Shown: positions 17,218 through 26,231 of the stretch, in pieces
How positions within the stretch are numbered: position 1 is the first letter of the stretch
Layout: the number at the start of each line of letters is the position of its first letter
Assembly (NCBI RefSeq): GCF_047276495.1
Contig: NZ_CP178543.1
Location: 186,001-250,000, forward strand
Source: Capilliphycus salinus
Lineage (GTDB): Bacteria > Cyanobacteriota > Cyanobacteriia > Cyanobacteriales > Microcoleaceae
DNA: 64,000 nucleotides
Reading direction: 5' to 3'
Program-made: the position numbers and the translations under genes
The notes under the pieces: generated by a model
Database searches by the model: none
What the model was told of the DNA's origin: nothing
Seen by the model: the letters and a program-made list of their open reading frames with translations, nothing else

Positions 17218-17994
17218 TTAACGTTTAAAAATGGTGATTCTTTTCTTTTTTTTGCGTTTAAACTGAGAACTAACAATATAAAAATCTTGGGGATAAATCC
17301 ACTGTGTTTCTAACGGCCCGTGAATTTGAATTCCGGTCATTACTGCATAGTTAAAAATCTTAGAATCCAGGGGATTTAATAACCGTTCCACGTCCAGGGA
17401 AATAATCTGACAAGCGAGTTTGGTAATCTCGACTAAATTGGGTTTATCGCCATAATTTAAAGAGGAGAGTATTTTTTGACGAATGATACTTTGTTCGAGA
17501 TCTTGTAAGTCCATTTCTAGATTTAGATGTCCGCATTCTAACTCTTTAACAATGTTTTCTAACGCCCCACAAGCGTGAGAGGCTTTTTGAATTCCTTCTC
17601 GGTAAACTTTGCCAATTTCTCCGTAACGCGAGATAGCAATGTGAGGCATAGCATAAAAGGTAAAACGACGAATATTATCAAAAATAGGTGTGTGGTCGGT
17701 GGCTGCGGCTAACCCGGTTTTTCCCAGAGTAATAAATCCGGCTAAACTGCAACAATTAAAGGTTTTTCCCCAATATTTGACCACTTCTTCATAGAGAGGG
17801 TCGGTAATTTCATCTCGACAAATGGCTATCATTCCCATTGTATTTTCATCTTCAAACCCATATTTGCTTAAGCAATCATAGGTTTTTTTCATATAATCTT
17901 TGAGCGGTAAAGATCCCGGAAAATGAGTTTTGACAGCATCTAAAAAGCCGGGAAATACTGTGACCTCAGAAATCGGATTTATTTTTTGGAGCAT
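17218..17994 (-). CDS. LCIB-type (theta/beta-like) carbonic anhydrase family protein
   Basis: A 258-residue protein that matches, from memory of the family, the core of algal LCIB/LCIC, limiting-CO2-inducible proteins related to beta-class carbonic anhydrases. Matching segments are HFPGSLPL (24-31), YGFEDENTMGMIAICRDEI (45-63), the SLAGFITLGKTGL strand (83-95), MPHIAISRYGEIG (116-128), ASHACGAL (138-145) and VMTGIQIHGP (218-227). The likely zinc ligands are Cys59, His118 and Cys142, with Asp61 beside Cys59. The role would be CO2/bicarbonate interconversion. The C-terminal tail is very basic (KRKKKKR). There is no transit peptide and no carbon-concentration gene next to it. Confidence 0.8.
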   Translation of the reverse strand: MLQKINPISEVTVFPGFLDAVKTHFPGSLPLKDYMKKTYDCLSKYGFEDENTMGMIAICRDEITDPLYEEVVKYWGKTFNCCSLAGFITLGKTGLAAATDHTPIFDNIRRFTFYAMPHIAISRYGEIGKVYREGIQKASHACGALENIVKELECGHLNLEMDLQDLEQSIIRQKILSSLNYGDKPNLVEITKLACQIISLDVERLLNPLDSKIFNYAVMTGIQIHGPLETQWIYPQDFYIVSSQFKRKKKKRITIFKR

Positions 17995-18359
17995 TGATTT
18001 ATTTATTCATTAAATTAAGTTGGGGTAGATCGATGAAGCTATTGATTGAATTTTATCTAACTCTTTTTGAAGCTGCAAGGGGTTTAAATTTATTTTTGAT
18101 AATTTATTCAAAGATGAGTTTTGGCTGAAAACGAAGGAAATGATTATAAGTTTGAATTCATTCTTACCGTGAGGCCAGGAAATTTTCAGGATTCGGCGAC
18201 CGAAGCATAAAAATCTTAAGCTGTCAATCTATAAACTTAATAAATTTTCGTAAAAATCCCGATCGCTCCTAGATAATGTTGGCTTTTCGATAGTAGTGTT
18301 AATATCGTTGTATGACTCGTACCTCAATCAATCGACGGTGACATCATCGACTAGCACGA
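17995..18359. other. Divergent spacer upstream of the LCIB-type and HetZ-related genes
   Basis: This 365-bp AT-rich spacer must hold the promoters of both divergent genes. I cannot pick out a convincing promoter, operator or small gene in it. Confidence 0.5.
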
Positions 18360-19487
18360 ATGAGTTTTGCAGAATCCTTAGCAGATCGGTGGCGTGTTCA
18401 ACTCCAGAACGACTACCCAAACCACAGCCAGACAACTCACGAAAGTATTATACAATGGTTATTAGGGCAAAATTCGGCCGAATTGGACAACCTGACCCCC
18501 ACCGAACAAAGTGCCTTTGAACAAGGGGTAAGTTTCCGCTATCGGGTTTTGCAACAACGCTATCTAGATATCTCTCCCGAACAAGCCTATCGCAACCTGA
18601 TGAAGCGATTGGGGGGTTTGGTGATTTTGCGTCAAAAAATTCGGGCTTGGGTCGCCACCAGTCGCGATCGTCAGCGCAATGTGATTGATGTGTTACAAGA
18701 AGTGATTCAAGAAATGCTCAATAGCGATCGCTATTTACAGCAACAATTACAATGGATCGCCGAATGTACAACGGATTCTCGCTTGCGAAATTCTCTTTTA
18801 CTGACCAGTTTAGAAGAATATTGTCTGCGACCGATCCGCAATCAACCCTTACTCGTTTACCGCTTTGTCAACTATTTGCGCCGCTCTCAACGGGGGGGAT
18901 TAACGCAGGTTCCAACCGGGGAATGGGTCCGACAAGTCTCAGAAGAAATTATCTCCGATGAAACCGAAGAACGAGTCAGTTTACTCGAAGAACAAGCCCT
19001 CACCCAACATGAGGAAACTCAGTACCTCGAAGAACAACAACTTCAACGTTTAACCGTACAAACCGAGTTTGAAACTTATCTGCGAGAACGGGTTGACCCG
19101 GTGGCGGCCGAATGGTTACAACTGTACTTAAAAGGTGAGTCTCAAGAAGCGATCGCCAAGCTGTTAAATCTACCCATTAAACAAGTTTACCGTTTGCGGG
19201 AAAAAGTCAGCTATCATGCCGTGCGAAATTTTGCCCTCAAACACGCCCCCGAGTTGGTTGATGGCTGGTTAGGAACGTCTTTGTCAGAACATCGTTTGGG
19301 CTTAACTCCGAGTCAATGGGAGGAATATTGGGAGAGTCTTAACCCGATGCAACGTCAACTTATTGCCGATCTCAAAGCGGGTCAAACTCTGGAGGCGATC
19401 GCCAAAAACTTGAAGTTAAAAACAACTCAAGTTCTCAGCGAATGGACAAAGCTGTATCTTAACGCTCAAGCCATTCGCAATCGATAA
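18360..19487 (+). CDS. HetZ-related protein
   Basis: A 375-residue cytosolic protein. The C-terminal part (about 235-310) matches what I recall of the HetZ family, with LKGESQEAIAKLLNLP then VYRLREKVSYHAVRNFALK, a helix-turn-helix stretch with some likeness to sigma region 4. HetZ controls early heterocyst differentiation in Anabaena, and related proteins also occur in species without heterocysts. The last 60 residues repeat a similar helical motif (QTLEAIAKNLKLKTTQVLSEW), which suggests two tandem DNA-binding-type units. The N-terminal half is helical without a known domain. Direct DNA binding is inferred. Family call is moderately sure; which HetZ subgroup is not. Confidence 0.7.
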   Translation: MSFAESLADRWRVQLQNDYPNHSQTTHESIIQWLLGQNSAELDNLTPTEQSAFEQGVSFRYRVLQQRYLDISPEQAYRNLMKRLGGLVILRQKIRAWVATSRDRQRNVIDVLQEVIQEMLNSDRYLQQQLQWIAECTTDSRLRNSLLLTSLEEYCLRPIRNQPLLVYRFVNYLRRSQRGGLTQVPTGEWVRQVSEEIISDETEERVSLLEEQALTQHEETQYLEEQQLQRLTVQTEFETYLRERVDPVAAEWLQLYLKGESQEAIAKLLNLPIKQVYRLREKVSYHAVRNFALKHAPELVDGWLGTSLSEHRLGLTPSQWEEYWESLNPMQRQLIADLKAGQTLEAIAKNLKLKTTQVLSEWTKLYLNAQAIRNR

Positions 19488-19603
19488 ATCCCCCCGGTTG
19501 TTTAAGTTTTATCAATTTTATCGAGTCCCAACGAGCATCAAGAGAAAGACTCTCAGCGATCGCTAATTTGAGTTGTACGCAGACCCAATTTAACCCATGA
19601 AAA

Positions 19604-19640
19604 TCCCCGCTGTTTGAAGGCGGGGAAATGTTTTAATTAA
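19604..19640. terminator. Hairpin between convergent hetZ-related and htrA genes
   Basis: TCCCCGC (19604-19610) pairs with GCGGGGA (19620-19626) around a 9-base loop, followed on the plus strand by AATGTTTT. It lies between convergent genes and may stop both transcripts. Confidence 0.65.
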
Positions 19641-19649
19641 ACCCGGTTT

Positions 19650-20888
19650 TTACCGTAACGCGGCGTCTGCTAGTTCGCCCGGACGCACCGCAATTTGTTG
19701 AGTTTGATCGCCCCGTTGAACTTTAATATTCAAAGGTTGACCGACGCGACTCAATTCAACTTTATTTTGCAGTTGATCGGCGGTAGTAATGGCTTCTCCG
19801 TCAATTTGAGTAATCACATCGCCCCGACGCAAACCGGAACGGGCCGCCGGACTCTCGGGAATCACTTCCACCACTAAAACCCCTTTGATTTCGGGAATTA
19901 ATAAAGGTGAATTGGGATTACTGTTAAATTCTTTAGCAATCTCCGGCGTTAGGGTAATCATCCGCACCCCAATATAAGGGTGAGAAATTCTCTCGCCCCG
20001 GGCTAATTTGTCTTGAATTGATTTAGCTTTATCGATAGGAATTGCAAATCCAATCCCCTGACCATCCGCCCGAATTGCGGTGTTAATTCCAATCACTTCG
20101 CCTTGGTTATTTAATAACGGCCCGCCCGAATTTCCGGGGTTAATTGCGGCGTCAGTTTGAATGAAATCTAAGCGTTTATCGGGAATACCGACTTGAGAAC
20201 TGGGACGGTTTAACGTGCTAACAATTCCCAAGGTTACGGTATTATCTAATCCTAACGGATTACCGACGGCAATCGCCCAATCTCCGACTTGAACTTCGGC
20301 GGAATTTCCCAAAGGAGCAACGGGTAAATTACTACCGTTAATTTTAACAACAGCTAAATCTGAGGGTTCATCAACGCCTCGCACTTCCCCTTGAAATTCT
20401 CGTCCATCTCGCAAAATTACGGTAACTTTATCCGCCCCTTTGACAACGTGAGCATTGGTTAAAATAATGCCGTTGCTATCAACAATAAAGCCCGATCCTT
20501 GTCCCCGCTGTTGAAATTCTCGCGGGCTTGGAGGGGTAAAATCTTCGCCAAAAAAGCGCTGAAAAAAGGGATCGTCAAAGAAGGGATCGAGTTTTTGGGT
20601 GATCGTGCGTTCGGTGTCGAGTCGCACAACCGCCGGCCCGACTTTGTTAACGGCGGCGGTGACAAAGTTACTAACGGCGGGATCTCTTGGGGAAATAGCG
20701 ACGGTTTCGGTTTCCGGTTGTAGGGCGACAACTTCGGTGACGGGGCGACTATTTGCATTGGCCGGGGGTAGCACCAAAGCCGGAAATACCCGCAATGATA
20801 ATAAGGTTAAACCTACGCTTAAAACAATTGTCAAAACATAACTAATTATCTGAGAGAATGAGAAACGGGGTTGTTCGTAGGATGGCAT
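19650..20888 (-). CDS. HtrA/Deg family serine protease (HhoA/HhoB-type)
   Basis: A 412-residue membrane-anchored protease that degrades or refolds damaged proteins in the periplasm or thylakoid lumen. One N-terminal helix (about 14-36) acts as signal anchor. The trypsin-like domain shows the triad His147 (LTNAHVV), Asp177 (SDLAVVKI) and Ser254 (NPGNSGGPL). A single PDZ domain follows (about 300-405, GVLVVEVIPESPAARSGL). One PDZ domain and the length fit cyanobacterial HhoA, HhoB or HtrA; which one cannot be told by eye. It heads a local chaperone/protease cluster. Confidence 0.92.
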   Translation of the reverse strand: MPSYEQPRFSFSQIISYVLTIVLSVGLTLLSLRVFPALVLPPANANSRPVTEVVALQPETETVAISPRDPAVSNFVTAAVNKVGPAVVRLDTERTITQKLDPFFDDPFFQRFFGEDFTPPSPREFQQRGQGSGFIVDSNGIILTNAHVVKGADKVTVILRDGREFQGEVRGVDEPSDLAVVKINGSNLPVAPLGNSAEVQVGDWAIAVGNPLGLDNTVTLGIVSTLNRPSSQVGIPDKRLDFIQTDAAINPGNSGGPLLNNQGEVIGINTAIRADGQGIGFAIPIDKAKSIQDKLARGERISHPYIGVRMITLTPEIAKEFNSNPNSPLLIPEIKGVLVVEVIPESPAARSGLRRGDVITQIDGEAITTADQLQNKVELSRVGQPLNIKVQRGDQTQQIAVRPGELADAALR

Positions 20889-21136
20889 AAATTCCTCCTG
20901 TTTTGTTTAAACTCAAGGGGTTAATCTCAGCTTTTATTGAGGTCTAGAAACTAGGATAGCCTATTTCTGCACTTGATTTATAGTTCGGAGATTCGGATTG
21001 ACATTCTCCGGTTTTTTGGGCTGTTATTCATTTTCAGTTTATCCTGTTGACCTTCAGGATTAAGTTCAGGATTAAATAGTTCCGGGTGAGGAATTGCCCC
21101 CGCGATTCGGAATTGATTTTTTAAAAAACAAAAATT

Positions 21137-21178
21137 AAACCGGAAATCCGTTGAAATTGTGGGGATTTTTTCCGGTTT
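21137..21178 (-). terminator. Terminator of the dnaJ-like gene
   Basis: Read on the minus strand, AAACCGGAAA and TTTCCGGTTT form a 10-bp stem just after the DnaJ stop, followed by a T-rich run (TTTAATTTTTGTTTTTT). This is a clear rho-independent signal. Confidence 0.7.
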
Positions 21179-21188
21179 ATCTAAAGTT

Positions 21189-22178
21189 TTAAAGCCGCAT
21201 ATTTTCCAGATTAAATCTGGGATTAAAATGACTGATTTGGCGAATTTTTTGGTAAAGTTCCCGTTCTTCATCGGTTAAACTTTTGGGAGTGACGACTTTT
21301 AATTTAACCATTTGATCGCTGCGTCCTCCTTTGAGATCAACCCAACCCTTTCCTCGCAGCCGCAAGGATTGACCCGAATCAACGCCTGGGGGGATTTTTA
21401 CCGTTACCATTCCATCGGGAGTTGGCACTTGAATTTGACCGCCTAAGATAGCTTCATCGGGACGAATTGCCACTTCACAGACGATATTATCGCCGTCAAA
21501 TTGAAAGAAGGGATGAGGTTGTAAATCAACAATTAAATATAAATCACCTCGTTCGGGGTTGCCGGGATTAACTCCTCCTTTTCCTTTGACGCGAATTCGA
21601 CTTCCAGGTTTCACTCCCGCAGGAATTCGGACTTTTATCGTCTCATCATCGAGTTTAAATTGTTTTTGAACGCCATTAAACGCTTCGGAAAAGGTTAAGG
21701 TAATTGAGGCTTCAAAATCCCGTTTGGGAACTCTAGTAGAAGCTCCACCCCCAAACAAATCACCAAAGGGATCGTTAGGAATAGAAGAACCCTGCGGTGA
21801 GGAAGTACGATAACTGTAAGTTCGTGTCCCACTGCCTCCCATTCCGCCAAAACGTCCGAGTAATTCGTCAAGAAAGTCCTCAAAATTACCGTACTGACTA
21901 AAGTCAAAATCAAAACCCCCACCCGGTACACCGCCTTCTCCGGCTTGTCCCCAATATTGACCAAATTGATCGTATTTTCTCCGTTTGTCGGGGTCTGATA
22001 AAACTTCGTTCGCTTCGTTAATATCTTTAAACTTTTGTTCGGCTTCTTTATTGTCAGGATTTAAGTCAGGATGATATTGGCGAGCCAGACGACGATAGGC
22101 TTTTTTTATCTCATCGGGGTTAGAATTTTTAGGGATTCCCAGAATAGCATAATAATCTTTAAAATCGGTTTTTGGCAT
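21189..22178 (-). CDS. DnaJ/CbpA-type co-chaperone without zinc finger
   Basis: A 329-residue Hsp40 that delivers substrates to DnaK and stimulates its ATPase. The J domain (about 5-72) contains the RRLARQYHPDLNPD helix with the essential HPD. A Gly/Phe-rich linker (about 75-145) follows, then two C-terminal beta-domains (about 150-315: IRVKGKGG, RGDLYLIVDLQPHPFF, LRLRGKGW). The four CxxCxGxG zinc repeats are absent, which makes this a type II (CbpA-like) protein. Its own terminator follows, so it is likely transcribed separately from htrA. Confidence 0.93.
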   Translation of the reverse strand: MPKTDFKDYYAILGIPKNSNPDEIKKAYRRLARQYHPDLNPDNKEAEQKFKDINEANEVLSDPDKRRKYDQFGQYWGQAGEGGVPGGGFDFDFSQYGNFEDFLDELLGRFGGMGGSGTRTYSYRTSSPQGSSIPNDPFGDLFGGGASTRVPKRDFEASITLTFSEAFNGVQKQFKLDDETIKVRIPAGVKPGSRIRVKGKGGVNPGNPERGDLYLIVDLQPHPFFQFDGDNIVCEVAIRPDEAILGGQIQVPTPDGMVTVKIPPGVDSGQSLRLRGKGWVDLKGGRSDQMVKLKVVTPKSLTDEERELYQKIRQISHFNPRFNLENMRL

Positions 22179-22377
22179 TGATATTCCTCCTCGTTTTATC
22201 TAAGATAACAAAATTGGGAACCGGGTTGAGCAAATGATTTTCTGCTTCCCCGTTCCCGTTCTAAGATTAGAGTATATGCTCTGGGTTCAATCCTTCTTCG
22301 ATCAATCCCGGATGGATCTAGAATATCTAAACAAGGGTAAGCTTGACTCTCTTAACCCAAATTATAGCCCGTTTCAA

Positions 22378-22818
22378 TTAGCCCAGAGACACTTTCACGA
22401 CTTTATTTTTTTCTTCTTCTGCTTTGGGTAGGGTCAGCGTTAAAATTCCGTCTTTGTAGTCGGCTGTCACGTTAGTATTTTGAATGCGAACCGGCAGCGG
22501 AATCACACGGCGAAACTTTCCATAACGAAACTCGGTGCGAGTTGTTCCTTTTTCTTCGGTTTTCATCTCGGATTTTCGTTCGCCACTGATGGAAACGGCT
22601 TCGGCTGATGCTTGAATATCAATGTCTTTGGCTTCCATTCCCGGCACTTCTAATTTTAAATGAATGGCATCCGGCGTTTCGTGCATTTCAGCCGACGGAA
22701 CAAAGCTTCCTCGGGTTTGTTCGATGGAAGTATCGTTGGTGAAGCTCTCAAATAAACGGTTCATTTCCCGTTGTAGGGTATCAATTTCTCGTAAGGGTTC
22801 CCAGCGCATTAAAGCCAT
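22378..22818 (-). CDS. Small heat shock protein (Hsp20, HspA-type)
   Basis: A 146-residue alpha-crystallin-type holdase that forms oligomers and protects membranes and phycobilisomes under heat in cyanobacteria. The N-terminus (MALMRWEPLREIDTLQREMN) is typical. The alpha-crystallin domain covers about 40-140, with LEVPGMEAKDIDIQ and ADYKDGILTLTLPKAEE. A C-terminal VVKVSL end provides the oligomerisation motif. In many cyanobacteria hspA is controlled by HrcA/CIRCE or an AU-rich leader; I cannot find a CIRCE palindrome in the upstream 239 bp. Confidence 0.95.
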   Translation of the reverse strand: MALMRWEPLREIDTLQREMNRLFESFTNDTSIEQTRGSFVPSAEMHETPDAIHLKLEVPGMEAKDIDIQASAEAVSISGERKSEMKTEEKGTTRTEFRYGKFRRVIPLPVRIQNTNVTADYKDGILTLTLPKAEEEKNKVVKVSLG

Positions 22819-23057
22819 GACTGTTACCTCCTAATTGATTTTGATGAACTTCTAAACTCAGGTTGAACTCTCACCTGCTATAGTTTAAGAATACTAAATT
22901 AGTTTCTCGTTTAGATTCGGTTTTAACGACTTTCTAACTCGCAATAACCCGACTTCTAGTTGAGGCGGTTTCTCGGGTTTAACTTTTCGGTTCGGTTCGG
23001 TAAACCCCACTTGAATCCCAGTATAATTATAATGTAATCAACAAACCTTCAGACGGG

Positions 23058-23456
23058 ATGATCGACGCTTTACCCCTACGCTTAAAACCCAACCAAGATC
23101 TCAAACTCAGCTTGCAAAAAATCGCCGCCATTCATCAAATTCAAGCCGGATTTATTTTAACGGCGGTTGGCAGTCTCCAACAAGCAACACTGCGGTTTGC
23201 GGGTCAAGATGACAGTTTGTGCTTGTCGGGACGGTTTGAGATTGTTTCTTTGGTCGGAACCCTATCGACGGAGGGAATTCATCTGCATATTGCTTTGGCA
23301 GATACTCAAGGAAAAACCATCGGCGGACACCTACAAACGGGCTGCATTATTTATACAACGGCTGAGATTGTAATCGGCACAATTGAGGGGTATAGATTTC
23401 AACGCACCCCCGATGGAGAAACGGGATATTTAGAGCTAGAAATTAACCCACTCTAA
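23058..23456 (+). CDS. PPC (DUF296) domain protein
   Basis: A 132-residue stand-alone PPC domain, the fold that in plants is joined to AT-hooks (AHL proteins) and in bacteria occurs alone as a trimer. The marks are AGFILTAVGSLQQATLRF, LVGTLS, then HLHIALADTQGKTIGGHL, whose His/Asp set is typical of the family and may bind metal. The bacterial function is not known. A TATAAT-type box lies at about 23020-23030. The stop is immediately followed by the stop of the convergent hrcA, with no space for a separate terminator. Confidence 0.88.
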   Translation: MIDALPLRLKPNQDLKLSLQKIAAIHQIQAGFILTAVGSLQQATLRFAGQDDSLCLSGRFEIVSLVGTLSTEGIHLHIALADTQGKTIGGHLQTGCIIYTTAEIVIGTIEGYRFQRTPDGETGYLELEINPL

Positions 23457-24566
23457 CTAATTTTGAGTCAGGGATTCTGAAATATAATCGGCTGTTGCTT
23501 CAACCAGGGCGATCGCATTTTCATAAACCATGCGAGTTGGCCCGAGCATTCCCACACTGCCAACCGGAACTTTATTACGGTAATATTGTGTAGAAATCAA
23601 GCTGCAACTTTGAATCGGTTCGAGGGGATTTTCGGCACCAATGCGAACTGTAACCCGCTGTTCTTTTTCGGGGGTTTGAAAAATCAACGGCCACAGTTGT
23701 TCCTGTTCATCTTCGAGTAAATGAAGAATGGTTTGGACTTGTTGGAGTTGGGAAAATTCCGGCAAACGCAAAACCTCAGAAATCCCGCTAAATTGAATGC
23801 GAGTATATTCCGGGGAATGGGAGCGTAAACTTAAATCATTAAGCAGTTTCCGAATTAAATTCGTGTACCGTTCAAACTTGCGATCTAATTCGCTCCAGTC
23901 GAGGGTAGAAAGTTCGTCTAAAGCGTGTCCCCGCAGTTGAGTATTGAGGAAGTTCGATAAAATTTGCAGTTCTTGTTCGAGGAGTTCAGAGTCTTCTGAA
24001 AGCGAAGAAATCACTTCGGCAACTGCAACTTCCAACTGTTGATCGACTTGGGGTAATTCGACGATCATCGACTGGGTTTGATAGCTATCGGTAACGACAA
24101 CCAGCATAATTTTACCCGGTTCCATAGACACCAGTTGCAAATGTCGCAGCTTATCGGTGGTGGTTTGGGGCATGGTAATCAGGGTAATATATCCGCTCAG
24201 GGTTGAGAGGATTTGCGCCGCTCCCCGTAAAATGGCTTCTATACTCCAGTTTTTGGCGTCAAGCTGTTCCCGGAGTAACTGCGTCACCTGACTGGCGACG
24301 GTATCTGAAGGCTTGATCATCCGATCCACATAGATCCGATAGCCTGAGTCAGAGGGAACTCGCCCTGCGGAGGTATGGGGTTGGTACAGGAGTCCAGCTT
24401 TTTCTAAAGCCCCCATATTATTGCGAATTGTGGCCGGACTCACTTTCAGGTTAAACTCCTCCACAAGAGCTTTTGAGCCAACGGGTTCTGCGGTGGCGAT
24501 GTAATGACGGATGGTCGCCCACAATATATGGCGTTGTCGCTCTGAGAGATTTACTAGCACAGGCAT
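23457..24566 (-). CDS. hrcA: Heat-inducible transcription repressor HrcA
   Basis: A 369-residue repressor that binds CIRCE operators before groESL and dnaK operons and is kept active by GroEL. Residues 1-75 form the winged helix (LSERQRHILWATIRHYIATAEPVGSKAL, then VSPATIRNNM, LEKAGLL, PHTSAGRVPSDSGYR), which is diagnostic. The GAF-like central part and the C-terminal VGMLGPTRMVYENAI segment complete it. I do not see a CIRCE element (TTAGCACTC-N9-GAGTGCTAA) anywhere in the window, so its targets, including groESL, probably lie elsewhere. Confidence 0.96.
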   Translation of the reverse strand: MPVLVNLSERQRHILWATIRHYIATAEPVGSKALVEEFNLKVSPATIRNNMGALEKAGLLYQPHTSAGRVPSDSGYRIYVDRMIKPSDTVASQVTQLLREQLDAKNWSIEAILRGAAQILSTLSGYITLITMPQTTTDKLRHLQLVSMEPGKIMLVVVTDSYQTQSMIVELPQVDQQLEVAVAEVISSLSEDSELLEQELQILSNFLNTQLRGHALDELSTLDWSELDRKFERYTNLIRKLLNDLSLRSHSPEYTRIQFSGISEVLRLPEFSQLQQVQTILHLLEDEQEQLWPLIFQTPEKEQRVTVRIGAENPLEPIQSCSLISTQYYRNKVPVGSVGMLGPTRMVYENAIALVEATADYISESLTQN

Positions 24567-24770
24567 TCGACTTAAATCGGGTTGAACTAGGCTGTTAACT
24601 AAACAATGATAGATTTAAAGAAATTTTTATCTATCTAAGATAACAGATGCTCGAATTTTCACCCGAACGATGGTCTCATTCTAGTTAGATTCGGGCCTTT
24701 TTCCCCATTCTAAAAAAAAATTAAATTTTCTGGATTTTGAGTCGAAATCGTGCTAGTCCGACCGGGGAAA

Positions 24771-25697
24771 TTAGGCGATGATTTGAATTTCAGACGAGAG
24801 CAACCACTGTTGCAATTTCTCCATCAGTGCTAAAGTATGCCGAGAGGCGGCGAGATTGCCCTGTTGGGTGAAGCATTTACAGGCGGCTTGCAAATCGGCG
24901 ATCGCTCCGGCGTACAGCCCTTGTTGCTGTCTGAGCATGGCTCGATTAAAATAAGCCTGGGCGTGATCGGGGTTGAGGGCGAGGGTGGCGCTAAACTCTT
25001 GGAGGGCGGCTTCGGTGTTCCCCTGACGGCGACAGGCACAAGCTTGATTATAATGCGCTCTGGGGTTAGTCGCATCGTAGCCGATCGCTTGGGAAAAGTT
25101 GGCCCGGGCTTCACCGATCTGATCGCTCATCAAATAGGCGATTCCGCGATCGATGTAGATCTCGGCGAGTTGGGCTTCTTCTAGGGCTTGAGTGTGGCTC
25201 AAAGCTTGGTTATAGTCGGCTAAGGCTTTTGTATATTCTTGGAGTTCGGAGTAAGCCAGCCCCCGATTGTAGTAGCCTAACACGGCATCGGGTTGATGTT
25301 CGATCAAATAATCGTAAGCGGCGATCGCATTTGTCAAATCCCCACTTCTGTAGTATGCTATTCCCAAGTGTAGATAAGTATTAATACCGTCGGGTTCGAG
25401 TCGGGTGGCTTGCAGACAGTCTTTAATAGCTGGTTGATAGTTGCCAAGCTGAATCGAGGTAAAACAGCGATCGCCATAAGCCTCGGCTAGGGTATCATCA
25501 AGTTGAATCGCTTGGTTGAGGGCTTCTAAGGCTTGAGAGTAATGCTGATGTTGGATGTGTTCAATTCCCCGATTTAGGTATTGTTGAGCGTCGGATGCTG
25601 AATTGAGGGGGTTTTGAGCCTCAACAGCCGGAGAGTAGCCGAGCCAGATTATCATAGCAAAGCCCAGGCTGCACAAGATACGGTACAGTCGGTTCAT
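24771..25697 (-). CDS. Exported TPR-repeat protein
   Basis: A 308-residue protein. The ATG at 25697 gives a signal peptide (MNRLYRILCSLGFAMIIWLG, cleaved near VEAQ); an upstream start at 25727 would only add a hydrophobic decapeptide. The remainder is about seven tetratricopeptide repeats, recognised by AEAYGDR, LGYYNRGLAYSEL, PRAHYNQACA and AQAYFNRAMLR spaced about 34 residues apart. TPR proteins act as assembly scaffolds; in cyanobacteria several help photosystem assembly, but nothing here names a partner. Lone gene. Confidence 0.85.
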   Translation of the reverse strand: MNRLYRILCSLGFAMIIWLGYSPAVEAQNPLNSASDAQQYLNRGIEHIQHQHYSQALEALNQAIQLDDTLAEAYGDRCFTSIQLGNYQPAIKDCLQATRLEPDGINTYLHLGIAYYRSGDLTNAIAAYDYLIEHQPDAVLGYYNRGLAYSELQEYTKALADYNQALSHTQALEEAQLAEIYIDRGIAYLMSDQIGEARANFSQAIGYDATNPRAHYNQACACRRQGNTEAALQEFSATLALNPDHAQAYFNRAMLRQQQGLYAGAIADLQAACKCFTQQGNLAASRHTLALMEKLQQWLLSSEIQIIA

Positions 25698-25883
25698 ATC
25701 AGTTAGAAGAAAAAATAGCAACAACAACAGGAGGCGTAACGCTTAAGCTCAGTCGAGTTGGTTTCACCCTGAATCTTTTGGCTTAAGAGTTCCGCCCCGA
25801 GTCAACGGTTGAGTTGATTGTGACAAAACCAAATCGTTAAAACCGTTACGCCGATCACAATCGCGATCGAGATCTAGAAAAAA

Positions 25884-26231
25884 TTACCAGCCTTTTTCAG
25901 CTTTAGAAAGAACATAAGCCGATACATCTTCGATCTGAGTCGGGGTTAAACGTCCTTTAAAAGCGGGCATGGCATTTTTACCGTTGGTGACTTGGTAAGC
26001 GATCGCCGCTTGAGCATCATCACTAAATCCTTTGAGATACTTGGCGAGATCGGCTTTGCTAAGAGTTTTATTAGCCATGATAACATTTTTGCCTCCCATG
26101 TGACAGGCATTACAGTTAGCGGCGAAAACTTGGCTACCACTGGCGAGATTGGCGTCGGCTAAAGCCGGAGGTTGAATCGCGAAGCCCAAAAGTGTCACGG
26201 CTACCACAAGGAAAGCGAATAACTTTTTCAA
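25884..26231 (-). CDS. petJ: Cytochrome c6
   Basis: A 115-residue precursor of the lumenal electron carrier between cytochrome b6f and photosystem I. I place the start at the TTG at 26231 because an AGGAGA ribosome site (on the minus strand) lies seven bases upstream of it and the product then begins MKKLFAFLVVAV, a normal petJ signal peptide ending PPALA. In-frame ATGs further upstream at 26267 and 26255 lie across that site and add non-signal residues. The heme site is CNACH and the distal ligand Met lies in NAMPAF. The C-terminus (DVSAYVLSKAEKGW) is typical. Confidence 0.94.
   Translation of the reverse strand: MKKLFAFLVVAVTLLGFAIQPPALADANLASGSQVFAANCNACHMGGKNVIMANKTLSKADLAKYLKGFSDDAQAAIAYQVTNGKNAMPAFKGRLTPTQIEDVSAYVLSKAEKGW

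Noticed and set aside
20978..21271. A 97-residue minus-strand frame overlapping the end of the dnaJ-like gene
   Set aside because: It covers the DnaJ terminator hairpin and has no domain or ribosome site.
22819..23057. Expected CIRCE operator before hsp20
   Set aside because: No TTAGCACTC/GAGTGCTAA pair is found by eye.
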